This document shows, piece after piece, positions 53,901 through 64,000 of a DNA stretch of 64,000 nt. The stretch lies in contig JAXIVH010000013.1 of NCBI GenBank assembly GCA_036785325.1, positions 2,804,870-2,868,869 of the forward strand. Reading direction: 5' to 3'. Positions within the stretch are counted from its first letter, which is position 1, and the number at the start of each line of letters is the position of its first letter. The notes below the pieces were generated by a model. That model ran no database searches, was not told where the DNA came from, and saw only the letters and a list, made by a program, of their open reading frames with translations. The stretch is from Urophycis tenuis. Lineage: Eukaryota; Chordata; Actinopteri; Gadiformes; Phycidae. The translations under genes were made by a program, and so were the position numbers.

Positions 53901-56880
53901 ATTCTTTCATTTCTAGATCTGTCATTGGACATCCCAAGTCAGTTCAGACAGAAGAAGAGCAAGGACCAGGAACCAGGGCCCACTTGCACCTTAAGTGGTG
54001 AGCGTCTTGTCACACTACCTGGCCGTGGGCTTTGTGACTGTACAACCTCACTGAGAGGTCAATTCAGGCATGTAGTAAGTAGCTTTGATGTACACTGTGA
54101 TTCCATAGGCTGAAGTGTCTGTGTGTTTCTTCTCAGACTGCCTGCGGAGCTTCACTGACCTGGAGGAGCTGGACGACGCAGAGCTCTACATGTGTCTGAA
54201 GTGTATAAAGAGACAGAAGTCCACCAAGAAATTCTGGATCCAGAAGCTGCCAAAGGTCTGATTTATGATTGTACATGCACGTTCATTTGGCAACATTTAA
54301 CCCATCTTTGACTGTATTGTATATGGGGGACAAATCCCCTACCATTCCCCTTCAAAATCATTTCAAAATCCAAGTCATTTTACATGAATGATTAATAATC
54401 TCTACGGCTTCACTGTGTTGACGTCGTCTCTTTGTTGTGCGTGTTTGTTCCAGGTTTTGTGTCTCCATCTGAAGAGATTCCACTGGACGGCCTTCCTGAG
54501 GAACAAGGTGGACACCTACGTGGAGTTCCCCCTCCACAGCCTGGACATGAGGCCCTTCCTGCTGGAGGTATGAGTGCGTGACCCCTGACATGATCCCCCA
54601 GCCCCCGGCGCTGACCGACTGGCCGCTGACCAGAGCGCCGGTGCGTCTCATAAGGCTGGGTAATGCTTCGTTTATGCTTCCGCGTCGACGCTACGCTGGG
54701 GGGTTGCGGACCCTTTACGTCCTTGACGTGCACCTTCCAAAATCCTAGATGAGCGTTCGAGGCGACGCAACCCCAACGCAGCGGCTTTGGCTGTGATTGG
54801 TCGGCGAACTACATTCACTGGAGATCGCTTTTCCGGGTTCCACTCGTAAACACCGCCATGGTGTAAACACAGCCTTGATAAATGCTTCGACTGATTGGCG
54901 ACAACATATATACGTATATACTTTTGCCTTCATTTCTGTAAACTTTTTTTTAACTCGCTAGTAATCCGTATGTAATGACCAGAATGGTCATTCTGGTCCC
55001 TCTACCGGTGTGGCAATGAATTGCATTTCGAAACGTAAACCCAACGTAAACCCCACACAGAACCATCATGACTGCGTCCGAGCAACTGCGTGGCCATTGC
55101 GTGATCACGACGCAATCCCTACGCAGAAGCAGAAACCAGCCTTTAGGCTGTGGACGTCAACATGCCTTCAGTCTCACACACACTTGCGTGTCCCGGGATT
55201 TTTCTCGACTCCGTTTGCCGCGGTCGGTGCCCTTTGGACGTGAGCAAGTCTCAATACAGCAGGCTCACATCTGAGAGGTGTAGAGATGAGGAGAGCAGAA
55301 AAGAGCAGAAGAGTTTGAAATCAACCAATAACAGCCCCCCCCCTCCTCTGCACCGTCCCTACATTTCCCAGTGAGAAGTGTTTAATTACACACACACACA
55401 CCTGTGGTTGGCTGGCGGTCTCATTTGGCTCATAAAGAGCCAGACACGACTTGAAACATGTGTTCTCACAGTCAAATGACACTCAAACTGTAGCTCACCA
55501 CATGCACTTGTCAATTAAAGGCTCCACTAGTCACAGTTATCGCCGTTTGATTTAGACTTGACTTCCACCAGTGCTCATCAAAGCTGCCTGACATGAAGAA
55601 AAATCTCTTCACGACTTGAAATGTCAGATACCCCATACCTCACAATGTGTGCCGCTTCTCATTCTGATACTAGTACTGATACTAATCTATCACAGCTTTC
55701 TAGTGCACGCAGTACAGTACTCGTACATAATGAATTGCCTCAGTCTGACATAAGTTGAGCTTGAAAGCTGTAATGCACTTTGCTGTTTATTTGTCTGTGG
55801 GAAAGGTTTTTTTTTGTATTTTTTATATTTATATTTAAAGAAAGTTTAGCAACAAAAAGCTTTTTGCATGTGGATTAAAGACAAAGGTTGCTCCCACTCA
55901 CACACACACTGATAATGAGTGGTAGTCTTCCACTTTATTGGAGTGATTCATGCACTTTACTTTGTCTTTTAGCCAGAGAAATCATTGCCTGGGAGTTGCC
56001 TTTATGACCTTGTTGCTGTTGTTGTACACCATGGATCTGGGTAAGCTATAGTTGTAAAGTAACCGTTTATGATTTTATGAATATTTATATATTTTATTGA
56101 GCTTGAGTGCATAGTCAGCGATTTCCTGCCACGTGATTTCATCGTTAGATCTATATATATATAGAATCTCATGGCCCATATTACATGTAATCATTAACTC
56201 GTGTTAACTCATCGGCCACTAGGTGGCGGTGTTGCGTTGCGGCCGTGCCTCTTCAGGGACCGTAGCGCAATGCCTTGCCTCTCGTCAGGAACCATAGCGC
56301 AATGCCTTGCCTCTCGTCAGGGACCGTAGCGCAATGCCTTGCCTCTCGTCAGGGACCGTAGCGCAATGCCGTGCCTGAAGTGAGTGTGTGCGTTCCCAGG
56401 GTTGGCTCGGGCCACTACACGGCGTACGGGTGCCACGAGGGCCGCTGGTACCACTTCAACGACAGCACGGTGACAGTGAGCAGCGAGGACACGGTGAGGA
56501 AGGCCAAGGCCTACATCCTCTTCTACGTGGAGCGGCCCGCCAAGGGGGCGTCCGCCAACGCCACGCCCACGGACACGGCGCCGCTGGACCAGACCACCTC
56601 CGACGGGGGGGAGGCGGCGGAGGGGGAGGACGCCTCACCTGGCGGGGTCACCGCGGGGGAGACGGCGAAGGGGGAGGGGGAGGCGGTGAAGGGGGAGGAC
56701 GCCTCACCTCGCCGGGTGACTGCGGGGGAGACGGCGAAGGGGGAGGCGGATCAGGCAGAGCAGGAGGAGCAGGAGGAGGAGCAGGAGGGATTGGCTGGGG
56801 GCCGGGCGGGCGGGGCCACCCCAGACACGGCGGCTACAGACAGCGTGAGCCAGGCTCTGCCACCTGATGCTGGTCTGTGA
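48810..56880 (+). CDS. usp3: Ubiquitin-specific protease 3
   Basis: Nuclear deubiquitinase of histones H2A/H2B and DNA-damage signalling proteins. Exons: 48810-48900, 49079-49139, 49684-49815, 50566-50649, 50770-50851, 50998-51080, 51279-51392, 51873-51986, 52980-53123, 53723-53829, 53917-53997, 54137-54255, 54454-54567, 55973-56040, 56400-56880. The sum is 1875 nt, 624 residues (human 520). The N-terminal UBP zinc finger spans exons 1-4 (CPHIHSD, CCNVCRSNKSPWVCL, HCGRYVSGHA, CMDCSNYSLYCYRCDDFV). The catalytic Cys is in GLRNLGNTCFMN (exon 6) and the His box is VGSGHYTAYGCHEGRWYHFND (exon 15). Zinc-binding CXXC pairs are in CLICG and CLKCI. After YILFYVE the protein runs about 115 residues further than human in an Ala/Gly/Glu-rich tail with an internal duplication. 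Intron 2 has a GC donor. Confidence 0.96.
49925..50345 (+). repeat. Dispersed repeat in usp3 intron 3
   Basis: Sequence such as CAGCTGTTCAACAGTCTGAT and GGCCGTGGGGAAGAAGGAGT is typical of a fish interspersed element (probably LINE-derived). It contains a G13 tract at 50228-50240 and a duplicated GAAGGAGTTCTTAAACCT. Family not assigned. Confidence 0.5.
51246..51273 (+). repeat. C28 run forming the polypyrimidine tract of usp3 intron 6
   Basis: 28 consecutive C, then AACAG, then exon 7 of usp3 at 51279. See findings. Confidence 0.9.
52222..52512. mobile_element. hAT MITE with perfect 8-bp TSD
   Basis: 291 bp with perfect terminal inverted repeats CAGTGGTTCTCAACTGG and CCAGTTGAGAACCACTG, flanked by direct repeats GTGTAAGG at 52214-52221 and 52513-52520. 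Non-coding, in usp3 intron 8. Confidence 0.93.
54645..55150. mobile_element. Probable Harbinger-like MITE in usp3 intron 13
   Basis: Left end AAGGCTGGGTAATGCTTCGT, GCTTCCGCGTCGACGCTACG; right end CTACGCAGAAGCAGAAACCAGCCTTTA, which is the inverted counterpart with mismatches (cited in part). This AGGCTG...GCTTCTGCGT end type is common in fish PIF/Harbinger derivatives. Boundaries and the TAA/TTA target site are tentative. Confidence 0.5.
56247..56370 (+). repeat. 32-bp minisatellite, four units, before usp3 last exon
   Basis: Units around CAGGGACCGTAGCGCAATGC followed by CTTGCCTCTCGT, ending about 30 bp before exon 15 of usp3. Confidence 0.88.
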
Positions 56881-59012
56881 GGGGCCTCAGCAGCCGGGGC
56901 TGCAGGCTGCACATCCAGCTGTGGACTTCATCCCCTGTTGTTTTCTACCGATGCTGTATGAATTGATGTCATTTGTGTTCATGGCAAATATTGGATGAGG
57001 TTTTTTTTTCTTCGTTTTTTTTACTTGTGTTGCTTGATTATTTTTGTCTGTTATGTTTTAATTAGATTTTTGTAATAGAGGTGAGTCACAAGTTGAGTAA
57101 TTACCTCTGCTTAGGTCCAGACTAAGGCTGAACATAATTGTCTTGTATCATTCTTTTTTTTTTTTTTTTTGCTAGATCAATTTTAGAGATTGTACTTTTT
57201 CTTCAAAAAGTATAGATTTTCACTAATTAGAGAACGGCTACATTAGCATTCCACCAATATACAACTGAATAGCCTTAACTAGAGCAATATGAAGTTAATG
57301 TGACTCCATAACTAGAACAAATGAAAATGGTTTATAAAAAAAACATTTTTAACCCTATGTATTAGTCTATTGACCCTCACCCCCACGGCATAACTTGATA
57401 AACTGGCCTTGAAAAATGACTTTGTTGTTGTACTAGAAATGTAAATTGACAAAATCATGTTTTAAAATCATGGCTTGTTAAACCTATTGATAGCTCATAC
57501 TTCTTTACATCCTCAACATCCAATCCTCCGCCCTTGTAGATCATCACAGCTAAGAGAAAGGGCTAGTACATTTATATCTTAACAAAATGAGTTGTCTTCA
57601 TTTAAAGTGAAAGTTCTGTATAGCACAGAAGCTGCTTGCTGGTTTTATCAGTAGGGCGTAGTGTAGGAGCCTGTTTTAGAAGTTAAGCCAGTAGGCTCTT
57701 GGCACACATTGACATTATGCATAGGCCTATAATACCATTCATTTAAACCTTAATTGTTTAAAGGCACAGCAGAAAGCGCTGGGCATATGACTCACGGTGT
57801 TGTGCGTCCCACCTCCCATTGTCAGAGTCAACGTGTACACTAAACGCTAACCGGTCACACTGCTCTTCACGCTGCATTGACCTCATGGCTGAGGTGACCC
57901 CAGCCCTCCTGTGCCCTGGCTGGCGGGTGAACACCAGAGATACACATCCTCAACGCCGTCTCTGCACCTTCCCCCGCAATCGCTGAGCCCCCTTTGATAC
58001 GTGCGTCCAAACGCACCGATCAAAGGAAACCTTTTATCTGATGAGCTGGGTTTTTCTGCCTGCTTTAGCAGATCACACAATATGCAGGGCAGCCTCCCTC
58101 CCCTCCCCTCCCTCCCCTCCCCTCCCCTCCCCCCCAGGACACGTGCCAGCCTGCTCACCCTGCGCTCGGCAGGAAAAAAGCACTCATGTATGCTAAGCAG
58201 GAACAGCTGCTCACGGTAGGCTGCTCACAGGTGGCCGGCCGTCGACATGCTACTCTGTGCTCATTAAAGAAACAAGTTGCCCAGTCCTATTGTAGCGGGG
58301 GGGGGGGGGGGGGGCGGAGGGCTCTTCCTTCCTTCTTTCAGTAAAGGGCCGCAGCTGCTAAGAAGCTCTGGTGGACGTGTGTTTGGTAGCACAGGGTGAC
58401 GAGGAGTAGAGAGGTGGATGTCATTGTTTGTCCTCGCGGGGTGACTTACATTCCACACCGCAGCGTCTTGACTCTGTTGGCTGGATCCTGGGGTCGTTCA
58501 CTCAGCATTTCTAGTACAGAATACTTAGCCCTGCTATACCTTGTTTTAACACGCACACAAACACACATCAATAGCCGTGTCGAACCACTCCATTCCCGCA
58601 ACAGTTAATCCAGTGACACACTTTCAGTAGCATAGTCCTGTGTGTATATCTATTGGTAAGATACAAAGCCGTATAATGAACGGCATTACTTAAGTAATGT
58701 ATATGCACATACATATATAAGTAGGCCAGCAGGGTAAACATCTGTCAGTCTGCCGGCTCTCCTGGCTGCCTTGTGAGGGGCCGGCGACAGCTGGACAGGG
58801 AGCGCATGGCTCCCATCCTTTGACAGTAGCGGCAGTTGCCTTCCTAAAATAGCCCCCCTCTCCAGCACCTTATATGTGCAAGGGCTCCAGTGTGTGGCTG
58901 AAGGGGTATTGTGTATCCCCGGCCACACACCATTTCAACCGCAGGCACATTGTAGCTCCGTAACCCTAACCACCAGCTCCCGGAGGCCCACTCCCTCCCC
59001 CGGCCGGCCGCC
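56881..59012. other. usp3 3' region and fbxl22 upstream
   Basis: The first part is AT-rich and fits a usp3 3' UTR. From about 57800 it becomes more GC-rich, with CCTCCC-type pyrimidine runs (58087-58135) and a G run (58299-58313). A TATATAAG at 58714-58721 and an E-box CAGCTG at 58788-58793 lie 290 and 220 bp before the fbxl22 ATG and are candidate promoter elements. No separate gene was recognised. Confidence 0.45.
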
Positions 59013-61250
59013 ATGCTCCTCACCCAGCTGAACCGCGAGTGTCTGCTGCACCTCTTCTCCTTCCTGGACAAGGACAACCGGCGGAGCCTCTCCCTGACCT
59101 GCCTCCAGCTCCGGCAGGTCTTCCTGGACCCCCGTCTGTGGACGCTGCTGAGCTTCAGCGCCCCGAGCCAGCTGAGGTGGGACAACTTTGTGCTGAGCTC
59201 GTCGCTGCGCTGCCTGTCGGTCTGCTGGCACTCCAGCCGCGTGCTGCGAGTGTGCAACATCGAGGACTGGATGAAGACCTCCTTCCAGAAGGACATCTGC
59301 GGAAAACACCAGGATCTGGTCAGCAACTTTTTGGCCCGCGTCTGCCTCACGTGAGTCTGCCGGTTCCCTCTGTGTGCGGTGACTCTCACGTGTGTAATCG
59401 GGGCAGCTTTGAAGGACGTCACCGGCTGATGGCATGACGACCGTATGGGCGGCAGTGAGAATCCGGGCAGGTGTGTGACTCATGCGATGCAATCACATGG
59501 CTGGTCGAACAACAACAATGACGAACCTGAAGCCTCACGCTGTGAGAGTAAGTGACCCTTCCTGAACACGCGTCCACATCATAGCCCCGCGCTGCCGAGT
59601 CAAAGCACTGAGGAATGCATGAGTTGGAGCGAGTGGGAAGCCAAGAGTGAGTCATTGTCGTGGCCTTCATGACACAAACAAATAGAACCCTGAAAGCGTT
59701 GTGCAATCTGTGACTCAATGCGGAAACAAAAATTTTATGTCTTAGACACCGGTCACAAACATTGTAAGACTACTGGGAAAGTGAGCATGGCATAATCATG
59801 ACATGACAAAAAGACATCTGTGGTCAATAAGGCACGACTGTTTTCACTATTGTCAGGGTCAAACGACAACAGCAACAACAACAACAACAACAACAACGCA
59901 AGCTAGGCCTATGTTTGCTTCTTATTGTGATGTCAAATCTGTCAATTCATTTGAATTTGTTCACCTTGTTTGCATGCACTGCACAGCAGAGAAAAGGGGG
60001 AGAATTGTGGGTACTGGGCAGCCCATAGCGGCTAGCCTCCGCAGCTGTCTGAGACAGTTGGCTGGCTGGGCTGGCTTCTCATTGAAAGAGATCTGTGTAT
60101 AAATCTCCCCCCCGCCCCCTCCTCCTCTCTGCCTCCATCCTTGTGGAGGAGTCCCTGTGCTGGGAAGACAAGAAACACCTCAATCTCACTGTTTAGTCTG
60201 CACCACATACCTCGCAGCCACCATGAAATGGTGTACGATAAGGGGCCTCTGGTCGTTGTCGAAGGCAGAGAAAATAAGGCCACGTGACGCGTGGGGACAG
60301 GGGTGGTGGTGGTGGTGGTGGTGGTGGTGGGAGGGAGGGGGGGGGGGGGGGGGGGGGGGGGTATAGTGGAAGCCGTGGGAGAGATAAAGGGGGTGATTCG
60401 ACCGCAGACCCTCCCAGTGTACTGCAGACTGGTAATTTATACAGGCAGGTGGGGCCTACAATCAGCTCTTTGTTGCCAGGAATGAACATGTGCATCTGTC
60501 TCGGCCTGCCTCCCAACGGATAAGACTCCACGCAGCGGATGCCAAGCTCAGATGTTTGTTTGTGTTATTCATTCATTCATTCATTCATTCATTCATTCAT
60601 TCATTCATTCTCCGTGGGGAAGCTAACTCCGGTTTCTTCAGAGTAGTTTCATGTGGTGTTGGTTGGTGTGGTGGTGTTGCTGTAGGCTGTGTGTGTGCGT
60701 CTCCTCATTTTCCTAATCGCTTGGGTTCATCTGCGTTACGCCACGTCATCAAAAAAGAAACCAAACATCGACACGGAACGTGTATCGAAATGAGCTTTTC
60801 GTCGGTGTATTTGTTCACTTTTCGATTAATCCCCGCTCTTGTTTACACGGCGGTGAACATAAAGCAAACAACAGCCTAATGATTGATGAACGGGATGCGG
60901 GGCGAGCTTTGAAAGACATGAACCCTTCGTCAATATTTGATGCGTTGCGAGGGGAGCAGCCTGACCCCTGGCTCGCTGCGGGCCCCGCCAGGCGTGCTGA
61001 GACCGATGACAGGAAGTCATGCGCTGGGTCGTCCCCGCGGTGCGGTGGCTCCGCCTCCCCTCCACCCCACGTACACAGAGGGGCAGCCGGGACACTTAGC
61101 CAGACACCGTGTTTGCGTAACGCGGCGATTAAGCTTTTGATGCCTTCAGTCTGCAATAGTGCACCAACCTTCATCCCAATCATAACAGCCCACAGTCGCC
61201 AGAGGGGAACTAATCATGAGAATGCCACAATGTTAATCCCATCAGTGCAA

Positions 61251-61283
<33 letters not shown>

Positions 61284-61654
61284 CGTCCTTCTGCTAAATG
61301 TCAACGGCGTGTAATCGCGCGCGCTGATAAAGGCTCCCCACCGGCCCAAACCGGTGGTTCCACACGACAGCGACAGCGGCGGCAGCAGCGGCAGCGCTGC
61401 ACGTGTTGCTGCGTCTCATGTACAGAGGTTGTTGGTTTGGTGCCCGCCACACTCCCAGCACACCGGAATGTGTTTGGCTCACATGTGGCCCACAAGATTA
61501 TGTAAGTCTTTACGTAATCTGCATCAGTGAACAGCGATGACCCCCTCTGCCCCCGCTGTCCTCCACCCACCGCCCCGGCCAGGGCTGCCATCAGCTGTCT
61601 GTCTGTCTGTCCATAGGGCTGCGTGGGAGCAGTGACTCGGAGGAGCAGCGGGGA

Positions 61655-61687
<33 letters not shown>

Positions 61688-61689
61688 CG

Positions 61690-61727
<38 letters not shown>

Positions 61728-62752
61728 CGCACACACACACACACGCACGCACGCACGCACGCACGCACGCATGCACGCACACACACACACACACACATGC
61801 ACACACACACAAACACACACACACACAGAGCGCGCGCAAGAATGTCGCTGGCGGTGCCGTGCTCCGTCTCATCCTGCCATTGTTCCCCCTCCGGTCTGAA
61901 TCCTTCTTTTGTTCTCAAGTCCTTGATGTTGAAACGTAACCGTGTGGCCATAAGGGAGGCGGTGGTACGGTGGGCGACCGTGTCGGCCTGTCTGGTGCAC
62001 CTGCCTGCCGTGCTGTACCGGCTGTACCTGTCGGACAGGTCAAATGACCTCGCGACGTACGGCAACAGGCCAGAACGCATCTGTTATCCGAGCCCGATAC
62101 TGAGTAGGTTGTGGCATGACGCACACAAACATCACACACACAAACACACAAACACAGGGATAGACACGCACGTACGCGCGCACGCACGCACACACACGCA
62201 CATATGCACACACACACACACACACACACACACAGCGTACCAAACAGCAGGGCTTACTCAAGTTCCCCTCACAAACACACTCTGACAGCAGGTCACCCAC
62301 CAGGTGTCACTGTGAACCCGACACACACGTTCACAACCCAAAGTCCTGCGGCCTCGCTGACCCTACCTATTGTGTGCCCCCCTCCCCCCCCCCTGCCCCC
62401 CAGGTGCCCCAACCTGCGCTCCCTCACGCTGTCCGGCTGCGCGCACATCACTGACCACGACGTGGCCGCCGTGCTGCGGAGCTGCAAGGGCCTGCGGCGG
62501 CTGCGGCTGGAGAACTGCGTGCGCATCACGGACGAGGCCCTGCACGCCGTGGTGGCCCACGGCGGCCGGCTGGAGGAGCTGCGCATGGACTTCTGCCGCA
62601 ACGTGACGCGGGCGGGGCTGCGGCTGGTCCGGGAGCGCCGGCCCGCCGTGCAGCTCAGCGCCGACCGCAGCGGCAGCATGGTGCCCGACAGCAGGCCGGA
62701 GGAGAGCCTGACGTTCGCCACCACGCTGCAGAAGCTGCTGCAGTTCTCCTGA
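59013..62752 (+). CDS. fbxl22: F-box and leucine-rich repeat protein 22
   Basis: Substrate-recognition subunit of an SCF ubiquitin ligase; the mammalian protein is enriched in striated muscle. Two exons, 59013-59350 and 62404-62752, 687 nt, 228 residues (human FBXL22 229). The N-terminal F-box starts MLLTQLNRECLLHLFSFLD and continues SLSLTCLQLRQVFLDPRLW. Exon 2 has leucine-rich repeats of the Cys-containing type (LRSLTLSGCAHITD, LRRLRLENCVRITDEAL, LEELRMDFCRNVT). The splice joins AC to G, giving CLTCPNL. The exons are strikingly GC-rich compared with the flanks. Downstream of usp3 on the same strand, as in human. A possible poly(A) signal ATTAAA is at 63497-63502. Confidence 0.95.
59351..62403. 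other. fbxl22 intron 1
   Basis: 3.05-kb intron holding (AAC)n (about 59866-59897), (GTG)n with a G run (60301-60361), (ATTC)n (60566-60609), an A19 run (61264-61283) and long CA/CG tracts (61656-61835 and 62130-62235). Moderately GC-rich open frames at 60780-61505 and 61301-62080 are repeat-driven. No supported gene is nested here. Confidence 0.6.
61656..61835. repeat. (CA)n/(CGCA)n alternating purine-pyrimidine tract
   Basis: About 180 bp of CA repeats interspersed with ACGCGC and a (CGCA)n block (61745-61780). Strict purine-pyrimidine alternation favours Z-DNA. A second such tract lies at 62130-62235. Confidence 0.9.
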
Positions 62753-63666
62753 CCGCCACTAGGGGGACCAGCCGGCGGGAGCACCTCGGTTGACCCCCCC
62801 CCCCCCAAAGGAGGACTCCGTTTTAGAGAGCAACTAGCAGGACGGCATCCGCAATTGTGGGGATGCAGCCTACCGCCGCATGAGCCGGTTTGGACGGCTT
62901 CAAATGGTTGGGAAACATGTGGGAGGAGAGAGGGAGGTTTTGGGGTTGTTCTGGTTTCTAAATCTTGCTCTGTTGTGCCCTGTTCTGCTCTCTCTCTCTC
63001 TCTCTTCACAACTCTTGAGCCATACCGCCAGCAGTTGAAATGTGTGGGCAGAAAAAAAAACGTTGAGACTGACAGTTGTTATAGCAGGGCTGGCTTTTGT
63101 AAAGCAACATGTGATGCAACATGCACACGCAGCTGTGATGAGTTTAAAAAGGATTGACCACTTTAGTGTCCTCACATTCTGGAGGACACTGAAAGTGCGT
63201 GTTGCTCTTTGAAGTTTCATTGTTGGTGTTTGTTTTTCTAAGAATACTTTTTGCATTGTGTTTTTTTTTAAATATCTTTGGTATTGCAGTTGCAAAATTT
63301 AGTGAACTTTACATTTGTACACAGGATTGATGATGAACACTTTTTTTGTACACGTTGAGAAACATATTCTGAGAATTCAGTGCGATGTTTAATTATGATA
63401 ATTCACCAGGCTTTTGTATTAACAGCCACACTCGGGCGATCCAGGGTTTTTTTTTTGTGTGTAACTAAATGAAATGAAAACGACTTAATGGCTGCCATTA
63501 AAGTAATGGAGAAGTAGATTTGAGTGATGCAAGTCCTATCTGTACCAGGGGAAGGGTGGGGGCCGCGGAGCGCTGGCCGGGGCCCAGCTTATGTAACACC
63601 GCACAGCGCAGGAAAGTAGGTTGGGATCGGCAGGCGCCTGTCTGTCTGTCTGTCTGTCTGTCTGCC

Positions 63667-63702
<36 letters not shown>

Positions 63703-64000
63703 GCGCTGCACATCCGTAGTCCTATAGACGCTCTGCGCCGTGCTCTGTTCTGAGCAGCGCCCACGCTGTTTAATGTCTGTGTTATGCTTCCACCCAAGGT
63801 CGTTCTGATTACAGAGGAGCATTTGAATCACCCTTAACAATGGCAATTCTGCTCCTTTATCCTCCTAAAAGCAGGCAGCTACACGTAAGCACACAATGAG
63901 CTGCATATTTGGGCTGACCTATTAAACCTGTTGCTGCTGAGTCATTATTTGTATTCCTCATATATACTGTATGTATATACAACACGAGGGCTGTAGGGCC
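62753..64000. other. fbxl22 3' region and flank
   Basis: Starts with the 3' UTR, which contains (CT)n (62990-63005) and ATTAAA at 63497-63502. A (CTGT)n microsatellite spans 63640-63702. In human HERC1 follows, but no HERC1-like exon is visible before the window ends. Confidence 0.5.
63640..63702. repeat. (CTGT)n microsatellite
   Basis: About 15 tetranucleotide units with a single CTGC variant. Confidence 0.95.

Noticed and set aside
60780..61505. 241-residue plus-strand frame inside fbxl22 intron 1
   Set aside because: Composition follows local GC content and an A-run; no known domain, splice support or homologous feel.
62204..62403. Upstream extension of the fbxl22 exon 2 frame
   Set aside because: It is microsatellite-derived intron. 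The acceptor at 62401-62403 and phase with exon 1 fix the exon start at 62404.

Overview
This window is nuclear DNA of a ray-finned (most likely teleost) fish. Every gene has short exons with GT-AG or GC-AG introns. The repeats are fish types: Rex3/RTE and L2-like non-LTR retrotransposons, hAT elements with 8-bp target duplications, MITEs, and long (CA)n, (GA)n and poly-G tracts. I built the gene models by hand from splice signals, reading-frame phase and remembered vertebrate protein families. No alignment was run. Seven models (commd4, neil1, man2c1, ca12, the Kunitz gene, usp3, fbxl22) give exon sums divisible by three; sema7a has two unresolved joins.

Layout, left to right: sema7a (minus strand, 656-7424; GPI-anchored semaphorin) is head-to-head with commd4 (plus, 7900-11960). 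They share a divergent promoter interval that holds a 42-base G run. neil1 (plus, 13145-16282; DNA glycosylase) converges on man2c1 (minus, 16930-28999; cytosolic alpha-mannosidase, 26 exons). ca12 (minus, 30033-43397; membrane carbonic anhydrase) has a phase-compatible alternative last exon that encodes an unrecognised 229-residue tail. Next come a small two-Kunitz transmembrane protein (plus, 44363-46899), usp3 (plus, 48810-56880; ubiquitin protease with a long repetitive C-terminal extension) and fbxl22 (plus, 59013-62752; F-box/LRR protein).

In human, COMMD4-NEIL1-MAN2C1 and CA12-USP3-FBXL22 form two separate neighbourhoods of chromosome 15q. Here they are joined, with the Kunitz gene placed between ca12 and usp3. 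The genes are not an operon and show no shared pathway; the link is conserved synteny.

The observations most worth a second look are: the ca12 alternative tail exon; paired loss of one disulfide in the first Kunitz domain; the tandem-repeat C-terminus of usp3; four GC-AG introns among about 79; a foldback MITE cluster carrying NRF1-like palindromes 22 bp from a ca12 splice donor; an 894-bp hAT relic nested in a LINE copy whose end abuts a man2c1 splice donor; and a pure C28 polypyrimidine tract at a usp3 acceptor. I saw no prokaryotic-type system, CRISPR array, tRNA or rRNA.
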